Part shown: piece by piece, positions 7,331 through 13,966 of the stretch
Layout: every line of letters starts with the position of its first letter
Position numbering within the stretch: the stretch's first letter is position 1
DNA from: Halanaerobiales bacterium
Lineage (GTDB): Bacteria; Bacillota; Halanaerobiia; Halanaerobiales; M55B127
Length of the DNA: 14,316 nt
Reading direction: 5' to 3'
Assembly: GCA_021736965.1 (NCBI GenBank)
Contig: JAIPEV010000025.1
Location: 1-14,316, forward strand
The notes under the pieces: generated by a model
What the model was told of the DNA's origin: nothing
The model's database searches: none
The model's input: only the letters and a program-made list of their open reading frames with translations
Program-made: the position numbers and the translations under genes

Positions 7331-7849
7331 ATGCAGTTTTATAGAATTGGAAATAAAGTAATAAATAGTAAGTATTTAGACAAAACAATAAAAAAAATAC
7401 TAAAGTTAAGGCAAGCCGGCTATTCTCAGTCTAAAGTTGCCAAAGAATTAAAGCTTGAACGTTCTTTTATTTCCAGATTAGAAAGCATTGGTGAAGTAAG
7501 AAGAGGTAATAAAATTGCATTAGTTGGATTTCCTATTAAAAATAAGGAAGAAATTATTAATACTGCCAAAGAATTTGGTCTAGAATATATTTTTATATTA
7601 ACTGAAGAAGAAAGATGGGACTTTATTAAAGAAAAATCTGGTTTAAAATTATTTGAAGATGTGATAGAAATTCTTGTAAAACTAAAAGAATATGATTTAA
7701 CTATTTTTTTAGGTTCTGATATGAGATTAGATCTATTTGATAAATTATTAGATGGTAAAGTTATAGGAATGCAGATTGGAGAATCACCAATTAAAGAAGA
7801 TATATATATTAATCCAGAAGAATTAAAAGATATACTTCATTCTTTTTAA
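7331..7849 (+). CDS. Helix-turn-helix regulator, first gene of cassette
   Basis: Small predicted DNA-binding protein of 172 residues. Residues about 20-52 form a Cro/XRE-like helix-turn-helix: RQAGYSQSKVAKELK followed by a recognition helix around RSFISRLE. The rest (about 60-172) looks like a compact alpha/beta domain (KIALVGFP, YIFILTEEE, TIFLGSDMR, VIGMQIGE) that I cannot assign and that may sense a ligand. The frame stays open back to a TTG at 7292, but the ATG at 7331 has GAAAGGAGA (7317-7325) five bases before it and lies downstream of the predicted promoter, so it is preferred. It is followed after 20 bases by the conserved protein gene and then the reductase. Regulation of this cassette is the likely job. 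Confidence 0.8.
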   Translation: MQFYRIGNKVINSKYLDKTIKKILKLRQAGYSQSKVAKELKLERSFISRLESIGEVRRGNKIALVGFPIKNKEEIINTAKEFGLEYIFILTEEERWDFIKEKSGLKLFEDVIEILVKLKEYDLTIFLGSDMRLDLFDKLLDGKVIGMQIGESPIKEDIYINPEELKDILHSF

Positions 7850-7869
7850 ATAAGATATGGGGGATTATG

Positions 7870-8805
7870 ATGAAAAAAGTTATTAGTATTAGTCTAGGTT
7901 CTGATAAAAGAGATCATAAAGTAAAAACCAAATTTTTAGGAGAGCATTTTAGTATTGAGAGAAGAGGTACAAATGGTGATAAAAAAAAGGCTGCTCATTT
8001 GTTCTCAGAACTTGATGGTAATTATGATGCATTTGGACTGGGAGGAATTGATTTATCGATTAAGGTAGAGGATAATAAATATTACTTTAGAGATGCAAAA
8101 AAATTAATTAAAGGTGTTAAAAAAACACCAGTTGTGGATGGTTCTGGTTTAAAAAACACATTAGAAAGAATAGCTGTTAACTATCTTGTAGATACTCTAA
8201 ATATAGATATAAGACAAAAAAAAGTATTGGTGACTTCAGCAATGGATAGATTTGGTATGGCTGAAGCATTTAATTTACATAATTCAGATCTAATTTATGG
8301 GGACTTAATATTTGGGCTAGGAATTCCGATTAGAATTAAATCACTTAAGGCTCTTAAGGTGTTAGCAAGTATTGTTGCACCTGTTGTTACTAAATTACCA
8401 TTTGAACTTGTTTATCCAACGGGTAGTAAACAGGATAATTTTAAAGAAAGTGATGATAAATATAAAAAGTATTATGACGAAGCTGATATAATAGCAGGAG
8501 ATTTTCATTACATAAAATCTCATTTACCCAAAAGAATTAATAATAAAATTATCTTGACAAACACTACTACTAAAAAGGACATTAAAGATCTTAAAAAAAG
8601 GGGAGCAAAGTCAATAATAACAACCACACCAAATTTAAATGGTAGAACGTTTGGCACTAATGTAATGGAAGCATTACTTATTACCATTATAGATAAAGAT
8701 CCTAAGAACATCAGGATTGAAGACTATCTTGATCTGCTAAACAAACTTGACTTTAAACCCAATCATGTACCATTAAATGAAGAAAGGGTGAACATCAATG
8801 AATAG
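7870..8805 (+). CDS. Conserved protein of unknown function, cassette partner of the reductase
   Basis: Predicted cytoplasmic protein of 311 residues with no signal peptide. It shows Rossmann-like alternation of strands and helices in two halves. Notable stretches are FGLGGIDLSI (55-64), VVDGSGLKNTLER (88-100), VLVTSAMDRFGMAEA (119-133), GDLIFGLGIP (144-153), ADIIAGDFHYI (206-216), and the C-terminal ILTNTTT (228-234) and TTTPNLNGRTFGTNVMEA (251-268). From memory, similar clostridial proteins carry the database name quinate 5-dehydrogenase, but I see no evidence for that activity. ATG codons occur at 7867 and 7870; the GGGGGA ribosome site (7859-7864) is better spaced for 7870. Its end overlaps the next start by 8 bases, implying coupled translation and a joint function with the reductase. 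Confidence 0.75.
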   Translation: MKKVISISLGSDKRDHKVKTKFLGEHFSIERRGTNGDKKKAAHLFSELDGNYDAFGLGGIDLSIKVEDNKYYFRDAKKLIKGVKKTPVVDGSGLKNTLERIAVNYLVDTLNIDIRQKKVLVTSAMDRFGMAEAFNLHNSDLIYGDLIFGLGIPIRIKSLKALKVLASIVAPVVTKLPFELVYPTGSKQDNFKESDDKYKKYYDEADIIAGDFHYIKSHLPKRINNKIILTNTTTKKDIKDLKKRGAKSIITTTPNLNGRTFGTNVMEALLITIIDKDPKNIRIEDYLDLLNKLDFKPNHVPLNEERVNINE

Positions 8806-9865
8806 ATTTGCTTTTATATTACACCCCCTTGGGTTTGATGATTTTTATAGGAAATTTGAATGGATGAAAAAACTACCAGAGGGGATGTTAAAAAAAGCTA
8901 CAAAACATGCACCCCCTTTTAAAATCTCAAATATAGAAGGAATTAAGTCAAAAACTGGTAAAGAGATTAAAGGTTTCTTTTATGCATGCCCCTTAACCAC
9001 TGAACAAATAATGAGTTTAGATCAAAACTATGTTATTGATAAAATTATAAAGTCTGTTAAAAAGGCCGAAGATTCAAAAGTTCAAATAGTTGGACTGGGA
9101 TCTTTTACTTCTGTTGTTGGTGATAAAGGAATAAGCATAGCAAAAAAATCGAATGTAGCAATTACAACTGGTAATAGCTATACTATTGCTACTGCAGTAG
9201 AAGGTACTAAACTTGCTGCTCAAAAAATGGGTACAAGTTTAAAAGATGAAGGTATTTGTATTATTGGAGCAAATGGCTCAATTGGTAAAACTATTAGTAG
9301 AATAATAGCTAAAGATGTTGATAATATTATATTAGTAAGCAGAAACATGAAAAAACTTAAAAACTTAAAAAATATTATTTTAGAAGAAAATATAAATATA
9401 AATGTTGAAGTTACTGATAATATTGAACAAGCATTGGATAGATCAAAGATTATCATAACAGTAAGCGGTGCTGTCGAATCTATAATAGATCCTGCACAGA
9501 TTAAAAGTGGTTCAGTTATATGTGATGTGGCAAGACCAAGGGATGTTGCTATAGAAGTAGGTAATAAACGTAATGATGTTTTAGTAATTGAAGGTGGTAT
9601 TGTTCATATTCCAGGAGATGTAAATTTTAATTTTAATTTTGGTGTTACAGGCCAAAATGCCTATGCATGTATGGCAGAAACGATGTTATTGACTTTAGAA
9701 GATAAGTTTACAAACTATAGTCTGGGACCTGATATTGAAATAAAAAAAGTCAAAGAAACGACGAAAATGGCACAAAAGCATGGATTTAAACTTGCAGGTT
9801 TAAGGAGTTTTGGGAAGTTACTTTCTGAAGAAGATATTAAATCGATAAGGATGAATTCAAATTAA
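8798..9865 (+). CDS. Acyl-ACP-reductase-like NAD(P)-dependent dehydrogenase
   Basis: A 355-residue oxidoreductase that I match from memory to the cyanobacterial long-chain acyl-ACP reductase (AAR) family and the predicted amino-acid/shikimate dehydrogenase-like COG around it. Shared features in order: GLGSFTSVV (99-107), TTGNSYT (123-129), the nucleotide-binding loop GANGSIG (157-163), SRN (181-183), EGGIVH (265-270), and YACMAETMLL (289-298) followed by TNYSLG. C291 falls where AAR has its active-site cysteine, which carries the acyl thioester. The family context predicts reduction of a thioester to an aldehyde, but the substrate is unknown. Some databases would call it shikimate dehydrogenase, which the cysteine region argues against. 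The start overlaps the upstream gene (ATGAATAG), and a terminator follows at once. Confidence 0.75.
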   Translation: MNRFAFILHPLGFDDFYRKFEWMKKLPEGMLKKATKHAPPFKISNIEGIKSKTGKEIKGFFYACPLTTEQIMSLDQNYVIDKIIKSVKKAEDSKVQIVGLGSFTSVVGDKGISIAKKSNVAITTGNSYTIATAVEGTKLAAQKMGTSLKDEGICIIGANGSIGKTISRIIAKDVDNIILVSRNMKKLKNLKNIILEENININVEVTDNIEQALDRSKIIITVSGAVESIIDPAQIKSGSVICDVARPRDVAIEVGNKRNDVLVIEGGIVHIPGDVNFNFNFGVTGQNAYACMAETMLLTLEDKFTNYSLGPDIEIKKVKETTKMAQKHGFKLAGLRSFGKLLSEEDIKSIRMNSN

Positions 9866-9896
9866 TTATACTACCTAGGTAGTATAATTTTTTTTT
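9864..9896 (+). terminator. Intrinsic terminator of the HTH/reductase cassette
   Basis: A 26-base perfect palindrome (9864-9889, centre CCTAGG) overlaps the stop codon of the reductase and runs into nine consecutive T. This closes the three-gene unit. Confidence 0.88.
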
Positions 9897-9920
9897 GTAA
9901 TCTAATAAATTTTAGAGGAT

Positions 9921-9948
9921 TTCAACCCTAGTTGTTTAATCATATAAT
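9921..9948 (+). promoter_or_regulatory. Possible promoter of the mnh operon
   Basis: TATAAT (9943-9948) has a weak -35 partner TTCAAC (9921-9926) at 16 bases. An alternative pair is TTGTTT (9932-9937) with TAAAAT (9953-9958) at 15 bases. Some promoter must lie between the terminator at 9896 and the operon, but its exact place is uncertain. Confidence 0.35.
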
Positions 9949-9963
9949 TAAGTAAAATAAAAA

Positions 9964-9991
9964 TTACTATAAATAGTAACGAGGAGGAAAA
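9964..9991 (+). promoter_or_regulatory. Small hairpin and strong ribosome site before mnhE
   Basis: TTACTA (9964-9969) pairs with TAGTAA (9974-9979) around a TAAA loop. The strong site GAGGAGG (9981-9987) starts two bases later and decides the TTG start of mnhE at 9995. The hairpin could modulate translation initiation, but it is short and AU-rich. Confidence 0.4.
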
Positions 9992-9994
9992 CCT

Positions 9995-10501
9995 TTGCGA
10001 AGAAAAGTCTTTACATTTTTTATTACATTAGCAATCTGGATTGTTTTTTCAGGCAGGATCACTGATGATGTAATATTTGTAGGACTAATTGCTTCTTTTA
10101 TTACAACATGGCTTTATAGTGATTTATTATTTAGAAGTACAAATAGGAGAAAAAACTGGGCCTTTTATTTCAAAAAATTTTTCTATATTATTTTATTCAT
10201 ACCAGTTTTTTTCTATGAAGCCTTTATATCTGCTTTAAAAGTTTCAAAACATGTGTTTGAGAAAAAGCCAAGCTTTTCTCCAGGTATAGTAAAGGTTAAG
10301 ACAACTCTTTGTAATGTTACAGCCTTAACTATACTTGCTAATCTTATAACATTGACCCCCGGAACTCTAACTGTCGATTTTGACATGAGAGAAAGGGCTT
10401 TTTTTATTCACTGGATAGATGTGACTACTGCAAAAGAAGCTGAAATGAGAAAACAAATTATTGAAAGATTTGAAGGTTGGTTAGAGGTGATTTTCCAATG
10501 A
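9995..10501 (+). CDS. mnhE: Na+/H+ antiporter subunit E
   Basis: Small membrane subunit of the Mnh/Mrp cation/proton antiporter. The 168-residue protein has hydrophobic segments near the N-terminus (about 5-40, including AIWIVFSG) and about 60-80. The family hallmark ANLITLTPGTLTVDF lies at about 113-127, followed by a cytoplasmic-looking C-terminal part (HWIDVTTAKEAEMRKQ). It starts at TTG behind GAGGAGG and overlaps mnhF through ATGA. It is the first gene of the operon, an order E-F-G-B that is common where the large A subunit is split or absent. The assignment is firm; the transported ion (Na+ or K+) is not shown by the sequence. Confidence 0.93.
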   Translation: MRRKVFTFFITLAIWIVFSGRITDDVIFVGLIASFITTWLYSDLLFRSTNRRKNWAFYFKKFFYIILFIPVFFYEAFISALKVSKHVFEKKPSFSPGIVKVKTTLCNVTALTILANLITLTPGTLTVDFDMRERAFFIHWIDVTTAKEAEMRKQIIERFEGWLEVIFQ

Positions 10502-10755
10502 TTATTACAATGGCTATTATTTTAGTAATACTTGCAATGATTAATTCATATAGATTAATTGTTGGTCCGACTATTACTGATAGACTAATTGCTGCAGATA
10601 CAATAATCATTTTTATATCCCTTGTTATATTACTAATAGCTTTATATATCAATATAGAACTCTTAATTGATATAGTATTAGCTTATGCGATATTACTATT
10701 TGTAGATGTATTAATTTTTGCTAAATATTTTGAACATAAGGAGCTGTATAAATAA
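10498..10755 (+). CDS. mnhF: Na+/H+ antiporter subunit F
   Basis: Three-helix membrane subunit of the Mnh/Mrp complex, 85 residues, the usual size. It contains the conserved loop RLIVGPTITDRLIAADT (19-35) and the third helix DIVLAYAILLFV (58-69). The ATG at 10498 overlaps the mnhE stop (ATGA) and has GAGGTGA 7 bases upstream. An earlier TTG at 10477 is in frame but lies inside mnhE with no good ribosome site. Its stop overlaps the mnhG start by one base (TAATG). Confidence 0.93.
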   Translation: MIITMAIILVILAMINSYRLIVGPTITDRLIAADTIIIFISLVILLIALYINIELLIDIVLAYAILLFVDVLIFAKYFEHKELYK

Positions 10756-11099
10756 TGGGAATAAGACTTATTATTGCATATATTTTTATGGGTGGAGCAA
10801 TATTTTTTGCAATCGTAACAACTATTGGTTTGATCAGGTTTCCTGATGTTTATACTAGAATACATGCAAGTGCTGTTGTTTTAACAATTAGTGCTGTAAT
10901 GTTATCCTTTGGTGTTGCTATCTATGTTTGGGAATTTTATTTAAGTATCAAAATAATGTTTGTTGGTTTAATATTTTTAATTACCAATCCTCTTGCGACC
11001 CACGCAATAGCGAGGGCTTCTTATCGCAGAAAAATTGCTTGTCCGGAAGTAAGGTCGGTAGATGATTACTCAAAATATTTGGGTAGGGATCGAGAATGA
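10755..11099 (+). CDS. mnhG: Na+/H+ antiporter subunit G
   Basis: Three-helix membrane subunit of the Mnh/Mrp complex, 114 residues. The hallmark GLIRFPDVYTRIHA sits after the first helix (about 24-37). The third helix ends in NPLATHAIARASYRR (about 76-90). A charged tail of about 25 residues follows, ending in KYLGRDRE. Translation is probably coupled on both sides: TAATG with mnhF and ATGA with the following gene. A ribosome site AAGGAG lies at 10738-10743, inside the end of mnhF. Confidence 0.93.
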   Translation: MGIRLIIAYIFMGGAIFFAIVTTIGLIRFPDVYTRIHASAVVLTISAVMLSFGVAIYVWEFYLSIKIMFVGLIFLITNPLATHAIARASYRRKIACPEVRSVDDYSKYLGRDRE

Positions 11100-11356
11100 T
11101 TATTTTAAAGTACTTACTTGTTATATTTTTAGTTACTACTGCTTACTTGGCGATATCATTTAAAGAAGAGTTAGTATCGATTATCTTTTTGTCGATATTT
11201 TCGATAATTTTAACAACCCTATATTTAATTCATAATGCTCCTGATGTTGCTTTAGCAGAAGCTGTGATCGGAGCAGGTCTAAATACAGCTATATTTATGA
11301 CTGTAATTAGTCAGGTTAGGGAAGGTAAAAAAAGTATGTTTAGAGAGGATGATTAG
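11096..11356 (+). CDS. DUF4040/MbhD-like antiporter subunit (split MrpA piece)
   Basis: An 86-residue protein with three predicted membrane helices. The signature IHNAPDVALAEAVIGAGL (about 44-61) is typical of the DUF4040/MbhD domain. In full-length MrpA this domain forms part of the C-terminal region, and in membrane-bound hydrogenases and split antiporters it is a separate subunit. Here it stands alone between mnhG and the mnhB-like gene. Its start overlaps the mnhG stop (ATGA), and its TAG stop abuts the next ATG. The acidic glutamate in the signature helix is the residue expected to take part in ion handling; that role is inferred from the family. Confidence 0.88.
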   Translation: MIILKYLLVIFLVTTAYLAISFKEELVSIIFLSIFSIILTTLYLIHNAPDVALAEAVIGAGLNTAIFMTVISQVREGKKSMFREDD

Positions 11357-12079
11357 ATGTCAAAGGCAAAGCATATATTTGTAGTAATTGTACTTTCATT
11401 ACTGGGGATAACTATGGTTATAAATTTAAATAAAATACCTGGTAATACTGATCAGATAAACTTTATTTACAGCCATATTACAAATAATGCAGTGTTAGAG
11501 ACCGGCTCTTTAAACTTTGTTACTGCAATTTTATATGATTATAGAGCTTATGATTCATTAGGTGAAAGCACAATAATATTTGGGGCAGTTAGCGGAATAG
11601 TTTTATTACTTTCTAGAAAAACATTACCTGTATCTTCACACGGACTTTCTTTTATTGTTAAAAGAACATTTGGTATGTTAACTCCTTTTATATTTTTATT
11701 TAGTCTTTATATAATATCTCATGGTCACTTATCTCCAGGTGGAGGTTTTCAGGGTGGTGTAATTTTGGGAGCTATCTCAATTATATTTAGTATTGTTTAT
11801 GGTAGTGAGTTTGATTTTAAAAGATATAGTCCAACTACTAAAACACTTTTAGAAACTGGTGGGGCATTACTTTTTATCGGATTAGGATTAGCAGGTATTA
11901 TATTTGGAGGGTACTTCTTAGAAAATTTAAGGTTTTTAAATACAGAAATTGGTTCATTATTAAGTGCTGGTAGTATTCCTTTAATAAATACTGTTATTGG
12001 TTTTAAGATTGGTGCAGGTCTAGCTATTATTTTTTATTCTATGATTCAAAAGACTTTCAAAGAGGAGGATAAGCTATGA
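11357..12079 (+). CDS. mnhB: Na+/H+ antiporter subunit B with MbhE-like N-terminal domain
   Basis: A 240-residue membrane protein that joins two parts of the antiporter. Residues about 1-88 resemble MbhE, the last domain of MrpA: a first helix, then NFVTAILYDYRAYDSLGE (53-70) and a second helix. Residues about 96-236 are the MnhB domain, with four predicted helices and the hallmark SHGHLSPGGGFQGG (121-134). The MnhB family alone is usually about 140 residues, so the extra N-terminal domain explains the length. It begins at ATG immediately after the preceding stop, with AGAGAGGATGA as ribosome site, and overlaps mnhC through ATGA. Together with the preceding small gene it replaces the C-terminal part of MrpA. 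Confidence 0.9.
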   Translation: MSKAKHIFVVIVLSLLGITMVINLNKIPGNTDQINFIYSHITNNAVLETGSLNFVTAILYDYRAYDSLGESTIIFGAVSGIVLLLSRKTLPVSSHGLSFIVKRTFGMLTPFIFLFSLYIISHGHLSPGGGFQGGVILGAISIIFSIVYGSEFDFKRYSPTTKTLLETGGALLFIGLGLAGIIFGGYFLENLRFLNTEIGSLLSAGSIPLINTVIGFKIGAGLAIIFYSMIQKTFKEEDKL

Positions 12080-12414
12080 TAAACCATATAGTATTTGTGA
12101 TTATATTTTTACTTGGGTTTTATGCTATATTAGTTAAGAAAAACTTAATTAAGATGGTAATAGGTTTAAATATAATGGAAGGGGCAATTTTTTATTGGTT
12201 TATTTCTATTACTGATAAAGGTGACAAAATACCAATAGTAAATGGCCCATACTCCTCTGCATTAGTCAATGATCCAATCCCACAAGCTTTAATCTTAACA
12301 GGGATAGTTATTGGGGCAAGTACATCTGCTTTTTTATTAACATTAATAATTGAACTAAATAAGTTTACTGATAGTATCGATCCTGACAATTTGGGGAGGA
12401 TGATAAAAGATTGA
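12076..12414 (+). CDS. mnhC: Na+/H+ antiporter subunit C (NuoK-like)
   Basis: A three-helix membrane subunit of 112 residues, related to complex I subunit NuoK. It has the conserved glutamate helix MVIGLNIMEGAI (E35) and the hallmark NDPIPQALILTGIVIG (65-80), followed by the third helix with the end LIIEL. It starts inside the end of mnhB (ATGA). Its own stop overlaps the TTG start of mnhD, and the mnhD ribosome site GGGGAGGA (12393-12400) lies inside its last codons. Family and role are firm. Confidence 0.94.
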   Translation: MINHIVFVIIFLLGFYAILVKKNLIKMVIGLNIMEGAIFYWFISITDKGDKIPIVNGPYSSALVNDPIPQALILTGIVIGASTSAFLLTLIIELNKFTDSIDPDNLGRMIKD

Positions 12415-13928
12415 GTGTATCCCTCATATTATTAGTTATAGTGCCTTTGGGAACAGCCTTTTTAATTCCTTTTATTGATATATTTAGCAACAAAGCACGT
12501 AAGTACTTAATAGTAATTTCTACATTTTTAGAAGTTGCAATTATGGCGTTTATTATTGTTAGAAACTTTTTTAAAATTATGAATAATACTATGTTTTTAA
12601 AGTATTATTTAGGTAACTGGATTCCACCAATTGGCATTACTTTAAGTATGGATATGTTATCTATATTTTTTTCTACATTAATTTCAATATCTTTATTGTT
12701 TATTGTTATATATTCTATTGGTTTTATAGGACATCATGAAGGTAAATACTATGTTTTGCTATTTTTGATCTGGGCTTCAATGCAAGCTATTATACTAACA
12801 GGTGATATCTTCAATCTAGATGTGTTTTTAGAGTTAATGTTAATTACTTCAGCCCCATTGGTTGCCTTTAAAAGAAATAGGAATGGAACAGAAGCAGCTA
12901 TCAAGTATATGTTTTATGGTTCAATAGGGGGTTTATTTATATTAATAAGTGTCATATTAATCTATTATAATCTTGGGACTTTAAACTTTGCTGATATTTC
13001 ACAAAACTTTAATTCTCTTTCTTTATTTGTTCGAAAGTTAATAACAATCTTTTTTCTTTTAGGTATATTTATTAAAATGGGGATATTTCCATTTCATTTT
13101 TGGTTATCTAAAGCACATAGTGCCTGTCCAAGTTCGATTAGTGCACTTTTGTCTGGCGTAATTGTTAAGATATATCTTTATGTATTCATCAGAATAATTT
13201 GGAATGTTATAGGATTTAATACCTTACATGAAACTGGTCTAAATAAGGTAATATTTGTTTTAGCATTAATTTCAAGTATTGTTGGACATCTTTTTGCTTT
13301 ATATGAAAAAGATGTAAAGAGGATGTTAGCTTACTCTACAATAGGTAATATTGGGATAATCTTAGCTGTATTAGTTATAAATACAAAGTTAGCCATCTTA
13401 GCAGGATTACTACATATAATGAGTCATCTTTTGATGAAGGTGTCATTATTTACAGCAACCGGATATCTATTACAGTTTACACCAGGCCACAAACTAAAAG
13501 ATTTTAGAGGTGTGGCTTATAAAAATATCCCCATATTTGTTGGTTTCACTATAGTTGCAGGGGGTATGATTGGCTTGCCACCGATGATAGGTTTTGCAAG
13601 CAAATGGTATGTTTTAAAGGCTTTTATTGAAAACGGTAATTACCTTGGATCAATAGTAATAATTTTAGGTGGTATATTTGCTTTTGTCTATTATATTAGG
13701 TACATAATTTATGGATTTAGTAAAATAAGTATTGGACCTCCAGAGAGATTCAGATTAATCTTAAGTGTTTTTTATCGAGAGAGATTAGTAACAGATATAG
13801 CGATATTATTTGTGGTTTTTGTTATATTTAGTGGCTTTTTTTATAAACTGGTATTTAATCCATTAAATGGTGCAGTTGATGTTATTATCAATCCTTCTAT
13901 CTATATTAGATCAATATTAGGAGGATAA
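12411..13928 (+). CDS. mnhD: Na+/H+ antiporter subunit D (NuoM/NuoN-like)
   Basis: Large ion-translocating subunit of the Mnh/Mrp antiporter, homologous to the antiporter-like subunits of complex I. At 505 residues with about 14 helices it is full length. Key charged residues of the family are visible: E141 in the helix LDVFLELML, K222 in IKMGIFPFHFW, K253 in SGVIVKIY, the EKDVKRMLAYS loop (299-309) and K343 in SHLLMKVS. TTG is used as start, overlapping the mnhC stop, with GGGGAGGA 10 bases upstream. Immediately downstream lies a degenerate copy of the beginning of a related gene. An intact partner D/A-type subunit may lie beyond the window. Confidence 0.94.
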   Translation: MSVSLILLVIVPLGTAFLIPFIDIFSNKARKYLIVISTFLEVAIMAFIIVRNFFKIMNNTMFLKYYLGNWIPPIGITLSMDMLSIFFSTLISISLLFIVIYSIGFIGHHEGKYYVLLFLIWASMQAIILTGDIFNLDVFLELMLITSAPLVAFKRNRNGTEAAIKYMFYGSIGGLFILISVILIYYNLGTLNFADISQNFNSLSLFVRKLITIFFLLGIFIKMGIFPFHFWLSKAHSACPSSISALLSGVIVKIYLYVFIRIIWNVIGFNTLHETGLNKVIFVLALISSIVGHLFALYEKDVKRMLAYSTIGNIGIILAVLVINTKLAILAGLLHIMSHLLMKVSLFTATGYLLQFTPGHKLKDFRGVAYKNIPIFVGFTIVAGGMIGLPPMIGFASKWYVLKAFIENGNYLGSIVIILGGIFAFVYYIRYIIYGFSKISIGPPERFRLILSVFYRERLVTDIAILFVVFVIFSGFFYKLVFNPLNGAVDVIINPSIYIRSILGG

Positions 13929-13966
13929 ATCCAGTAATTATAGGGGGATTAATAAAAGGGAATTTA

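Noticed and set aside
9871..9882. CCTAGG-centred palindrome as an operator for the mnh operon
   Set aside because: It is the core of a perfect stem followed by nine T at the end of the reductase gene, which is fully explained as a terminator.
10477..10497. Upstream in-frame TTG for mnhF
   Set aside because: It has no ribosome site, and the ATG at 10498 shows the ATGA overlap used throughout the operon and gives the usual family length.
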